Positions 26,508 to 33,293 of a DNA stretch of 64,000 bases are shown here, piece after piece. The stretch is from positions 310,001 to 374,000 of the forward strand of contig OZ244893.1 in assembly GCA_965221485.1 (NCBI GenBank), in the 5' to 3' direction. The notes beneath the pieces were generated by a model. The model saw nothing but the letters and a program-made list of their open reading frames with translations, ran no database searches and was not told the origin of the DNA. The stretch comes from JAJEBT01 sp965221485 (GTDB lineage Bacteria; Pseudomonadota; Alphaproteobacteria; MPNO01; UBA830). The position numbers were made by a program, and so were the translations under genes. Numbering within the stretch: the stretch's first letter is position 1; the number at the start of each line of letters is the position of its first letter.

Positions 26508-27275
26508 TCAGGGGATAAACTGCTCGTTCAGGATGCGGTCTTCGAGGTTGTGACCGGAATCGAACAGCAGGTTGAACGAGTGATCCTGTGATACCCTGAC
26601 GCTCACCTGCAGCACGTCCCGTACCTCGGTATCGTCTCCCATCGCGCTGACCGGACGGCTGCGAGGCTCAAGTACATCCAGAGTAATCGTGACGTCATCT
26701 GTCAGCAAGGCGCCCCGCCAGCGCCGTGGCCGAAACGCGCTGATGGGGGTGAGCGCAAGCAGGTTTGCTGCGAGCGGAAGAATGGGCCCCTGGGCCGAAA
26801 GATTGTAAGCGGTGCTGCCTGCGGGCGTGGCGATGATGATTCCGTCGCAGACCAGCTCGGGCATGCGCTCCTTGTCATTGATCAGGATGCGAAGCTTGGC
26901 GGCCTGTCGGGTTTCGCGGAGAAGAGAAATTTCGTTGATGGCCAGATTGGCGGCAATATCGCCATGAACGGTGCGAGCGGTCATTTCCAGCGGCTTGATC
27001 CGGACACTCTCTGCCGCCGAGACGCGTTCCAGAAGGTGTGCTTCCTGGTATTCGTTCATCAGGAAGCCGACCGTTCCCCGGTTCATGCCATAGATTGGCA
27101 CGTCCCGGTCAACATAGGTGTGGAGCGTCTGCAGCATATGTCCGTCTCCTCCGAGGGCCACGATAACGTCGGCTTCGGAAGGAGAAACATGAGGATATCG
27201 TTCCATCAGCTGCGCAAGGGCGCTTTGCGCGCGTTCTGTATTGCTGGAAACAAAAGCTACACGGGGAGAGGACAT
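26508..27275 (-). CDS. nadK: NAD kinase
   Basis: The 255-residue protein has the NAD kinase signature VALGGDGHMLQTLH near residue 40, GMNRGTVGFLMNEY, and a C-terminal domain with TPAGSTAYNLSAQGPIL. It phosphorylates NAD+ to NADP+ with ATP or polyphosphate in the cytoplasm. The short length fits alphaproteobacterial NadK. It starts 104 bp beyond the rplI end on the same strand, so it could be expressed from the ribosomal operon or from its own promoter in that gap. Confidence 0.95.
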   Translation of the reverse strand: MSSPRVAFVSSNTERAQSALAQLMERYPHVSPSEADVIVALGGDGHMLQTLHTYVDRDVPIYGMNRGTVGFLMNEYQEAHLLERVSAAESVRIKPLEMTARTVHGDIAANLAINEISLLRETRQAAKLRILINDKERMPELVCDGIIIATPAGSTAYNLSAQGPILPLAANLLALTPISAFRPRRWRGALLTDDVTITLDVLEPRSRPVSAMGDDTEVRDVLQVSVRVSQDHSFNLLFDSGHNLEDRILNEQFIP

Positions 27276-27379
27276 GCAGTAACGATGCTTCTCGGTCGGT
27301 GCGGTGAAATCACAAACCCTTTGGAGAGCAGAGACAGTGCAGGATCCGGTGCCCGACAGTCCGGACCGACCTGACCTGT

Positions 27380-28030
27380 TCAGCTTTCGGGCTCTTCGGT
27401 CACCTCCACATCCACGGGCTCTTCATCCAGGGGCTCTTCGTCGGCGGAGTCTTCTTCCAGGGTCTCCTCGGCCGTGGAAACGGAGTCTTCGAAGGGGTCC
27501 GGGTCAACATCATCATCCGGCAGCCCGAAATCCCGATCGTTGTCTGCCCCGATTTCCTCGCCTCGTGCCTGCAGCTCGGCTTCTTCGAGAGAGCGGGCAA
27601 CGTTTACCGTAATCACTACGGAGACCTCAGGGTGCAGGGTCAGGTTTACAGGGTGCAGTCCGACCGTCTTGATGGGCCGGGTGAGCCTGACCTGCTGGCG
27701 CTCGATGGTAACGCCGCCCTCACAGATCGCGTTGCTGATATCGCGAGTAGTAACAGAGCCATAAAGCTGGGAACTGTCACTGGCCTGGCGCACGATCGTG
27801 ACCGAGAAGTCGTCGAGCTGCGACGCGATGCCTTCGGCTTCGGTCCGTCTTTCGAGATTTGCCGCTTCCAGCTGAGACCGCTGCTCACGGAACGCCTCGA
27901 TGTTTCCGGTCGTGGCGCGCAGCGCCTTTTTCTGTGGCAAGAGAAAATTTCTGGCGTAGCCGGGCTTGACGTTTACGACCTCGCCCATCTGACCAAGTTT
28001 CTCGATACGCTCGAGCAATATCACTTCCAT
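27380..28030 (-). CDS. rplI: Ribosomal protein bL9 with acidic C-terminal extension
   Basis: At 216 residues it is about 68 longer than the usual ~148. The N-terminal domain (VILLERIEKLGQMGEVVNVK, PGYARNFLLPQ) and the connecting helix with the C-terminal domain are standard for 50S protein bL9, which bridges the L1-stalk base. From about residue 149 there is an almost purely acidic, Pro/Glu/Asp/Val-rich tail (for example EEPLDEEPVDVEV). Extended bL9 tails are known in some alphaproteobacteria; this tail's role is unknown. It is the last gene of the rpsF operon, 11 bp after the DUF2232 gene. Confidence 0.97.
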   Translation of the reverse strand: MEVILLERIEKLGQMGEVVNVKPGYARNFLLPQKKALRATTGNIEAFREQRSQLEAANLERRTEAEGIASQLDDFSVTIVRQASDSSQLYGSVTTRDISNAICEGGVTIERQQVRLTRPIKTVGLHPVNLTLHPEVSVVITVNVARSLEEAELQARGEEIGADNDRDFGLPDDDVDPDPFEDSVSTAEETLEEDSADEEPLDEEPVDVEVTEEPES

Positions 28031-28041
28031 AATCGGGTCCT

Positions 28042-28980
28042 CTAGTTTGGTCCTGTCTTCGGCGTGTTCATCTGTTTGCGAAGCCGCAGGCGTGTCTCAG
28101 CGATTCCCAGCAATCCGAATCCGGCGATCGGCCAGAGCTGCATCGCCGAAATCAGGTAAATCACGAACAGTACGAGACGGCGCAACGGCCAGTTCCTGGA
28201 CGCGGCATGGAGCAGGCCGTAGCCGTTGAGTATGTAGGGAATGCCGGAAACGATCACCAGGTTCAAGCCGATAAACATGGCCTGGCCGCCAAGAAACGTA
28301 AGCAAGACACCGACGACAACGACGGCCAATGGCCAGATCGGCGCCTCTATCATGCTGTAGGCGGGTGTCGGGCGCAGGTTCTGCCCACGCTGGGCGACCA
28401 GTTTCTGGGCCAAAATGCAATTGACGATGATCATTATCAACCACGAAACCAGGGCGATACCCGGAAAGTACAGGGCCGTGGCCTGAATGGCTGTGTCGCG
28501 AATATCGGGCGCCAGGCCCTGAAGATCCCCGAACAGGGTTGCAAGATAAGCCGAGATGGCACCTTGCAGCCCTCCGGACTGGTTGGCAAAGAGAGCCATC
28601 GCAATGACAAGGTATCCCAGGGCCAACAGAAGCAGGGCGCCAAGAATGCGGTCGACCGGGAACCATGCCGGCCTGCCTTCGGCGGCGGGCAGGGGCCGGG
28701 TCGCCATATAAATGACCACGAGCACGGGTGCCGCGGAGGTCAGCATGAACAATGTCAGGGCTCCGGGCCCGGGTGCCGCGAGGCCGATGATCAACGTCGA
28801 TACTGCGGCGGCTGTGGCAGCGGGCATGAAACCGAGCGAGAACCCGACCGCGGCCACGGGGGCCAGTGCAAAATAGGCCAGGATCACCCCGATTGGCGGT
28901 GCCAGGATTACACAAAGATGAAGGAGAGCGGCAAGTGCGCCGGCCCCGAAAGGAACGAGTTGTTCTGCCCTGGACATCAA
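28042..28980 (-). CDS. DUF2232 family integral membrane protein
   Basis: The 312-residue protein has about eight hydrophobic helices and no catalytic motif. A DUF2232/YybS-like membrane protein in the rpsF-rpsR-rplI operon is a recurrent alphaproteobacterial arrangement, and the pattern of helices fits. Function is unknown in all relatives. It lies 24 bp after rpsR and 11 bp before rplI, so it must be co-expressed with ribosomal proteins. Confidence 0.8.
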   Translation of the reverse strand: MMSRAEQLVPFGAGALAALLHLCVILAPPIGVILAYFALAPVAAVGFSLGFMPAATAAAVSTLIIGLAAPGPGALTLFMLTSAAPVLVVIYMATRPLPAAEGRPAWFPVDRILGALLLLALGYLVIAMALFANQSGGLQGAISAYLATLFGDLQGLAPDIRDTAIQATALYFPGIALVSWLIMIIVNCILAQKLVAQRGQNLRPTPAYSMIEAPIWPLAVVVVGVLLTFLGGQAMFIGLNLVIVSGIPYILNGYGLLHAASRNWPLRRLVLFVIYLISAMQLWPIAGFGLLGIAETRLRLRKQMNTPKTGPN

Positions 28981-29004
28981 CCGGCTCCGGGCCGCGGTGG
29001 CGGG

Positions 29005-29232
29005 TTATTTTACTGTATAGGGCAGCAACGCGATGTTGCGGGCGCGCTTGATTGCAGTGGCCAGCTCTCTCTGCTTCTTGGCGGAAACGGCGGTTATCCG
29101 GCTGGGTACAATCTTGCCGCGCTCGGAAATGAAGCGTTGCAGGAGCTTGACGTTCTTGTAGTCGATTGTCGGAGCATTGGCGCCCGAAAAAGGACAGCTC
29201 TTGGGCCGGCGGAAAAACGGACGGCGTGTCAT
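29005..29232 (-). CDS. rpsR: Ribosomal protein bS18
   Basis: The 75-residue protein matches bS18 end to end: CPFSG, IDYKNVKLLQRFISERGKI, PSRITAVSAKKQRELATAIKRARNIALLPY. It binds next to bS6 on the 30S platform. Its ATG overlaps the rpsF stop as ATGA, coupling the translation of the two partner proteins. Confidence 0.98.
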   Translation of the reverse strand: MTRRPFFRRPKSCPFSGANAPTIDYKNVKLLQRFISERGKIVPSRITAVSAKKQRELATAIKRARNIALLPYTVK

Positions 29233-29750
29233 TGGTTTTCCTCCATGGCGGCGGGCCGGGCGGCTTCGTCAACAGCCCCTTCAACGGGTTCGGGTTTGGG
29301 AACATCCGGGGCATCGGACGATGCGTCCCGGGCCTGTTCGTCACGATCCTGCACTCTCTCCCTGCTGCGATCGCGGTCCCGGTCTCGGTCCCGGTCGCGA
29401 TCCCTGTCCCTGTCCCTGGACCGGGCGGGGCGAGTCTGCATCATGATGGACGGACCTTCCTCGACACCATTGATCCGGACACTCATATAGCGGATCACAT
29501 CTTCATTGATGCGCATGTTGCGTTCCATCTCTTGGAGCGCAGCGGGCGGCGCATCGAGATTGAGCAGGCTATAGTGGCCTTTCCGGTTTTTCTTGATGCG
29601 GTAGGCGAGAGTTTTTACGCCCCAATATTCCCGCTTTGCCACGGTCCCGCCATTGTCTTCGACGATAGTCGCGAGACTGTCGGTCAGGGCCTCCACCTGG
29701 GCCGCAGAAATATCTGAACGCGTGATGAACACGCTTTCGTATAATGGCAA
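29229..29750 (-). CDS. rpsF: Ribosomal protein bS6 with Arg-Asp repeat tail, TTG start
   Basis: From the TTG at 29750 the protein is 173 residues. I chose this start because the mature bS6 N-terminus (PLYESVFITR) follows directly and GGAG lies seven bases ahead of it; no ATG fits. Residues 1-100 are the bS6 fold (GVKTLAYRIKKNRKGHY). Residues 112-128 are an uninterrupted Arg-Asp dipeptide repeat, followed by an acidic, Pro/Ala-rich end. Alphaproteobacterial bS6 often has a charged tail; a repeat this regular is striking. It is the first gene of the ribosomal operon. Confidence 0.95.
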   Translation of the reverse strand: MPLYESVFITRSDISAAQVEALTDSLATIVEDNGGTVAKREYWGVKTLAYRIKKNRKGHYSLLNLDAPPAALQEMERNMRINEDVIRYMSVRINGVEEGPSIMMQTRPARSRDRDRDRDRDRDRDRDRSRERVQDRDEQARDASSDAPDVPKPEPVEGAVDEAARPAAMEENQ

Positions 29751-29848
29751 GTCGTGACTCCTGGTTCTTGTCAGGCGGGCTTTTTGGGAGACGGGACGTG
29801 CCGCCAACCCGCCACATGTTTCATGTGTGACATGCTGAGAACGGCCGG

Positions 29849-29876
29849 ACTATACACCGTTTCCGTCAGGTTGCAA
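29849..29876 (-). promoter_or_regulatory. Sigma-70-type promoter of the rpsF operon
   Basis: On the minus strand TTGCAA (29876-29871) and TATAGT (29854-29849) are separated by 16 bases. The transcript would begin near 29842 and give rpsF a leader of about 90 nt, long enough for the autoregulatory structures known for bS6-bS18 mRNAs, although I did not fold it. Confidence 0.6.
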
Positions 29877-30438
29877 GAATTCCGTTCCCTGATGTCTTTC
29901 TGTTGTGGCTGTTTGTCAGATGGGCTCCGGCAGTGATTGCTGTCGTATGTGAAGTCGCGGACATGGTCGCGCGGGGACCTGATCTCCTTGTGGTGACGCC
30001 TGATCGGGAATGTTTGTCGACCACCAGCCATTTGCTGGCCCCTGGCACTGTCAGGTTGGTGTGCGAGAGTCCATGTTTCGGGCAAGGGCTGTGACCGATT
30101 GTGGCGGTTTTTTCACAGCCATCCCGAGTTTATCCCCAGTGTTATCCACAATTCCGCTTCCAGTCCGGAAGAGGAGAGCCGTCAGTGTGTTTGTATCACT
30201 GTCAGCCACCACGGTCTGTAATTTTCTTAACGATGGCTGTTTCGACGAGGTCCGGATCGTGACGAGTTGGTGCTGGTGAAGACATTACAGAATTCCGTGA
30301 AACCGTAGTTTTAGGCCGGCCCTTCAATTGAATGCTCTGGAGGCGGCATACTGCGAGCGTGTATTCGGGGGAGGGGCATCGGGGAGCAATGAGATCGCCT
30401 CCGATTGAGATCTGTGTCAATGGCAACTTAGAATTGCT
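29877..30438. other. Intergenic stretch with two DnaA-box-like sites
   Basis: These 562 bases lie between the rpsF promoter and the IS3-derived element. No gene is recognisable. At 30130-30138 (TTATCCCCA) and 30142-30150 (TTATCCACA) two DnaA-box-like nonamers sit in the same orientation 12 bp apart; the second is a perfect consensus box. Confidence 0.5.
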
Positions 30439-30864
30439 CATTTTGGAGTGACCCCCTGAAGTTGGACAGTTTGCGTTCCTGATTTTGACGCTTAAGCTTG
30501 CTGGGTCAGGAGGACGATATGGCCCGACACCGACGGTACAGCGTGGAATTCAAGCGCCGAGTGGCGCAGGAGCACTTGGTCGACGGGGTGACGCTCGGCG
30601 CCCTTGCCCGCCATCACGACATCTCCCGCAACCTGATTCGGCTTTGGGTGGAGAAGTACGAGGCGGTCTATCTCAACGACTACGAGACCTTCGACGACGT
30701 CGTGGCGCACTTGCCGCGCTTTCTTGATGAGGTATACAACGAACAGCGACTCCATTCGGCGTTGGGCTATCTCAGCCCGGCGGACTTTGAGGCACAACAT
30801 GTTCAGCAAGTGGCCTAAATCTCCGAACCCCCCCTGTCCAGTTACAGGGGTTCACTCCAAAATG
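30439..30864 (+). mobile_element. Internally deleted IS3-family element (MITE-like)
   Basis: The left inverted repeat 30444-30469 (TGGAGTGACCCCCTGAAG, ending TTGGACAG) pairs with the right repeat 30834-30859 (CTGTCCAG, ending TTCACTCCA) with four mismatches in 26 bases. The match extends outward through CATTTT/AAAATG, which may be a palindromic insertion site. The element is about 0.42 kb; normal IS3 elements are about 1.2-1.5 kb. Inside, the start of OrfA is joined in frame to the end of OrfB, so the catalytic DDE core is gone. It could move only with a transposase supplied from elsewhere. Confidence 0.82.
30519..30818 (+). pseudogene. OrfA-OrfB deletion fusion of IS3-family transposase
   Basis: An open 99-residue frame starts at the ATG at 30519, behind a good GGAGG site. 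Residues 1-41 (RRYSVEFKRRVAQEHL, DISRNLIRLWVEKYEA) are the helix-turn-helix of an IS3 OrfA. From about residue 42 (VYLNDYETFDDV, VYNEQRLHSALGYLSPADFE) it is the extreme C-terminus of OrfB. All catalytic residues lie in the deleted part. The fusion is in frame, so a small DNA-binding protein may still be made. That could repress relatives of the element (inference). Confidence 0.8.
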
Positions 30865-30892
30865 GGAGATTTAATGTTGCCGCTAACAATCT

Positions 30893-31093
30893 GCGCTGGA
30901 TGTTCTCCGCAAACTGGACACCCTCGTGGTCTAACCTTGACCGGTTGGGCCGCTCGATGCGTCAGCTCATTGATGTTGTCGAGACGCAGGGCGCGGGTAA
31001 GATCGGGTTTCACTCTCCCACTGAAACCTCAGAGATCCCGACCGGGAGAGGGCCCGTCCGATTTCATCCTCTGCCGAGCGCTGGCAGACCTCC
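30893..31093 (+). pseudogene. Serine recombinase (resolvase/invertase) fragment
   Basis: Translated pieces match the middle of a Tn3-resolvase/Pin-type recombinase: ALDVLRKLDTLVV in one frame, then after a two-base loss LDRLGRSMRQLIDVVE and a decayed GFHSPTET...GRGPVRFHPLPSAG. Intact relatives read TLVVWKLDRLGRS, then GFRSLTE and TPGGRLVFHIFGALAEFER. The catalytic N-terminus and the DNA-binding C-terminus are absent. It ends abruptly at about 31093, where the sequence becomes the truncated abiEii gene on the other strand. Confidence 0.7.
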
Positions 31094-31240
31094 TTTGAGG
31101 TACAGCCGATATTGCGGTAGCAAACATGCAATGCTGTACAAGACAACTTCCACAGCCTGCCGGCGGAGGTGCTCGACCGGGTCGGCCATCACGCGGTCGA
31201 CCCATGCGCTGGTATTGATGACACGAAGTTCAGGGGACAT
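31064..31240 (-). pseudogene. Truncated AbiEii-type nucleotidyltransferase toxin
   Basis: A 58-residue frame starts at the ATG at 31240, overlapping the 3' end of the antitoxin gene by 11 bases, the usual abiE arrangement. It reads like the start of an AbiEii toxin (INTSAWVDRVMADPVEHLRRQ, then YRLYLKGG). Directly after LKGG, where a normal toxin continues to the GSxxxSxDxDF nucleotidyltransferase motif, it runs into the recombinase fragment and stops at 31064. The catalytic motif is therefore lost and the toxin must be inactive. Confidence 0.72.
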
Positions 31241-32108
31241 TGAGCGACAACATCCAGCTTACTGAGTGTTGCGGGACGAAGGGGCGTTTCGGATCCAGCT
31301 TGCGACTGCCGCCCCGCTGGGCAAATGCGCGCCATGCCTCAATGCGCGGATCGTGCACGGAAAGACGCTCCTCAAGCATGTAACCTGCGCGACACTTGAC
31401 AACCCCGCTGGTGTCACGGTCGACCGAAGCGATGATGTCGTCCAGGAATGCACCGGCATGTTGATCCCACATATCACGGACGTGGGACATCCCGCCACAC
31501 AGGCCGGGCAAATGTAGCATATCGAGAAATGTCTGACCGATAGATGAGATCCGGGCAAAGGATCCGCGAATGTCGATGGACGCTCCCGGATGGCGGGTTT
31601 CCACCAGGCGAATACGTCGTTCACGAACGAGGTCTGGATGATTCACGTTCTGGAGCGGATACTCCGGCGCGCCCTCTTTTGCCATGATTGCCTGGATCCG
31701 GGCAGCAATGGATCTGCGGTCCGGGCGAGAAATGATCAGGCTGGCCGGGATCCGGTCCGTCAGCTCCCATCGTTGCATTGCCGAGAGATGGGAAATGTAA
31801 CAGAACCGGTCGGCCAGACAGGCGATTTCGTCGGCCGGAAGGTCCGGGACACCCATGACACGGAACCGACGTTGGTAGTCCTGGTCCTTCCGAAGGATTC
31901 CTGCCGCCAGCAGTCTGCCACAACGCCGGAACAGTTCTGTGTCGGTCGGGCCTGATTTTGGTAGGCGAAGATTGTTCGCGGCAGCTTCGTCATGCATACG
32001 CTGAAGAAGTATGAAAAGGAAGCGTCGCGATACCATAGGGTGACCGGCCCGTTCGATCAGGTTGGAGAAATAACGGTCCGGGCGGGAAAGAGAGTTTCGG
32101 GTAGTCAT
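31230..32108 (-). CDS. AbiEi-type antitoxin / transcriptional repressor
   Basis: This intact 292-residue protein resembles the type IV AbiEi antitoxin family: an N-terminal helical/winged-helix part (RRFLFILLQRMHDEA), then FCYISHLSAMQRWELTDRIP, GSFARISSIGQTFLDMLHLPGLCGGM, and the C-terminal RAGYMLEERLSVHDPRIEAWRAFAQRGGSRKLDP. Known AbiEi proteins counteract the AbiEii nucleotidyltransferase and repress their own promoter through inverted repeats. A perfect 45-bp palindrome sits 34 bp upstream of this start. Because the toxin gene is truncated, this is an orphan antitoxin. It might protect against related incoming systems (inference). Confidence 0.8.
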   Translation of the reverse strand: MTTRNSLSRPDRYFSNLIERAGHPMVSRRFLFILLQRMHDEAAANNLRLPKSGPTDTELFRRCGRLLAAGILRKDQDYQRRFRVMGVPDLPADEIACLADRFCYISHLSAMQRWELTDRIPASLIISRPDRRSIAARIQAIMAKEGAPEYPLQNVNHPDLVRERRIRLVETRHPGASIDIRGSFARISSIGQTFLDMLHLPGLCGGMSHVRDMWDQHAGAFLDDIIASVDRDTSGVVKCRAGYMLEERLSVHDPRIEAWRAFAQRGGSRKLDPKRPFVPQHSVSWMLSLNVP

Positions 32109-32141
32109 CGCGCCAGGTTAACCCATAAGTATGTTCGGAAT

Positions 32142-32186
32142 AAATTACCTTGTGATATGTCCTAAGGACATATCACAAGGTAATTT
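32142..32186. promoter_or_regulatory. Perfect 45-bp palindrome upstream of abiEi
   Basis: Two 22-base arms (32142-32163 and 32165-32186) are exact reverse complements around a single central base; each arm contains ACCTTGTGATATGTCC. It is AT-rich, unlike its surroundings. Its place upstream of abiEi fits the inverted-repeat operators bound by AbiEi proteins. It could also fold as a hairpin in transcripts from either side. Confidence 0.7.
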
Positions 32187-32192
32187 TACATG

Positions 32193-32426
32193 TCAATGTT
32201 TTAGGTTCAGATTCTGTCCGGACAGCTCACAGTCGCTTGAAAAAGTTGCAATTATCCGCATCCTCTGGAAATTTCCGCTGCATCTTCGCACTTGAAATGT
32301 CTCTTGCAATAGAAAGCAATTCTGAGAGGCGCCCGGAACCTGGTCCTGCCTGTCATCCAGCTCGAAGCTGCCTTCATCGACGTAAGCGTTTTCGCCGTGT
32401 TCTTCGACGACGTTCAGGCAGTCCAT
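32193..32426 (-). CDS. Hypothetical 77-residue protein
   Basis: This frame starts 21 bp after the DUF2442 gene on the same strand. It is acidic at the N-terminus (NVVEEHGENAYVDEGSFELDD) and Cys/Asn-rich later. I do not recognise a family and see no ribosome-binding site, so it may be a chance frame. Its only support is position and strand. Confidence 0.25.
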   Translation of the reverse strand: MDCLNVVEEHGENAYVDEGSFELDDRQDQVPGASQNCFLLQETFQVRRCSGNFQRMRIIATFSSDCELSGQNLNLKH

Positions 32427-32447
32427 TAAATTTGCTTGGGCTGGAAG

Positions 32448-32708
32448 CTAACCTGCGTGTGAGCGCATTCTCGTTGGATCACCACGGCCGGCCAGAAGGC
32501 CCTCCACGGAGATGTCTTCATCGAGTTCGCTCCAGTGCAATCCGTTTCCGGAATGGATGATCCGGCAATGCTTGCGTTGTTCCGGCGTGGCGTGGAGAAG
32601 TCGCGGGAACAAGGCCAGTGGTACACCCAGGGTTCTGCCGTCTTCAAGATCAACCCACAGGCTATCCTGATCGCATCCCAGTTTCACCGCTCTGGCTGGA
32701 AAATTCAT
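32448..32708 (-). CDS. DUF2442 family protein
   Basis: The 86-residue protein has the DUF2442 pattern: DLEDGRTLGVPLALFPRLLHA near the middle and GLHWSELDEDISVEGLLAG at the end. These small proteins usually pair with a DUF4160 gene and are suspected, without firm proof, to form toxin-antitoxin-like pairs or accessory modules. Here no DUF4160 partner is recognisable. The ATG at 32708 has GAAGG upstream and follows the stop of a 41-residue frame by one base. Confidence 0.78.
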   Translation of the reverse strand: MNFPARAVKLGCDQDSLWVDLEDGRTLGVPLALFPRLLHATPEQRKHCRIIHSGNGLHWSELDEDISVEGLLAGRGDPTRMRSHAG

Positions 32709-32709
32709 C

Positions 32710-32835
32710 TCATGGTCCTTCCATCTCGCTGCAGTATTCCCTGTTACATCCGATAATAACCCATGCTTCCGGCTGCGATGGATTTTCGAACACAGCCACA
32801 ATGCCGTGCCAAAAGGAGTTGGGAAAGCCGTTCAT
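32710..32835 (-). CDS. Possible 41-residue leader/partner of DUF2442
   Basis: A short frame starts at the ATG at 32835 and stops one base before the DUF2442 start. It reads NSFWHGIVAVFENPSQ, then AWVIIGCN. The tight spacing suggests translational coupling, and the segment might be what remains of a partner gene. No family is recognised. Confidence 0.25.
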   Translation of the reverse strand: MNGFPNSFWHGIVAVFENPSQPEAWVIIGCNREYCSEMEGP

Positions 32836-33224
32836 TTGAGCATGACGGCAAATTCATACAATGAATTACCGGTGCCAGCGACATGAACTCAATCGCCGTT
32901 CGAGATGGCTGCGGATCTCGCTGCTTCGGACCGGTCTGTGTTGCCCGGATCCGCGACAGGGGCACCTCTCCGGCATCCCGGCAAATCGGTCGATCTGGTG
33001 GGCGGCAAGCAGACCGCATACCGCTGCATCCGGCAGGGTGACCGTCGGGTCACGATCGTGGAGGGTGCAACCAGATTGGGGACGGGGACCCTGAACCTGT
33101 GGCGGCGCGATACGGTCCGAATGGTGATCATGTGACGAGCCCCGCGGTGACGGGGCTGGAAGCGGTTTCGCTCCAAACCGACTGCGAAAGATCCCCCATT
33201 CTGGCCGGCCGGCGTGTCCACCCC
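32836..33224. other. Intergenic stretch before fabD
   Basis: These 389 bases lie between the DUF2442 unit and the fabD promoter. Frames are open on both strands but none is recognisable. A seven-base-pair GC hairpin (AGCCCCG/CGGGGCT, 33138-33157) has no T-run after it. It may mark the right edge of the island. Confidence 0.45.
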
Positions 33225-33252
33225 TTGACTCCCGGCCCTGTGCGGCTATGAC
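33225..33252 (+). promoter_or_regulatory. Sigma-70-type promoter of the fabD operon
   Basis: TTGACT (33225-33230) and TATGAC (33247-33252) are 16 bases apart, placing the transcript start near 33259, about 35 nt before the fabD ATG. The -35 is a near-perfect match. Confidence 0.55.
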
Positions 33253-33293
33253 TGCGCGCCACAATCAGGGGCCGTTTGCCGTGAGGTCAGGAC

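Noticed and set aside
28207..29490. Plus-strand frame of 427 codons across DUF2232, rpsR and rpsF
   Set aside because: It is antisense to three recognised genes; its Arg/Ser-rich end is the complement of the bS6 repeat.
32905..33135. Plus-strand 76-codon frame ending just before a GC hairpin
   Set aside because: No recognisable family; frames on the opposite strand are equally open, so I left it as intergenic.
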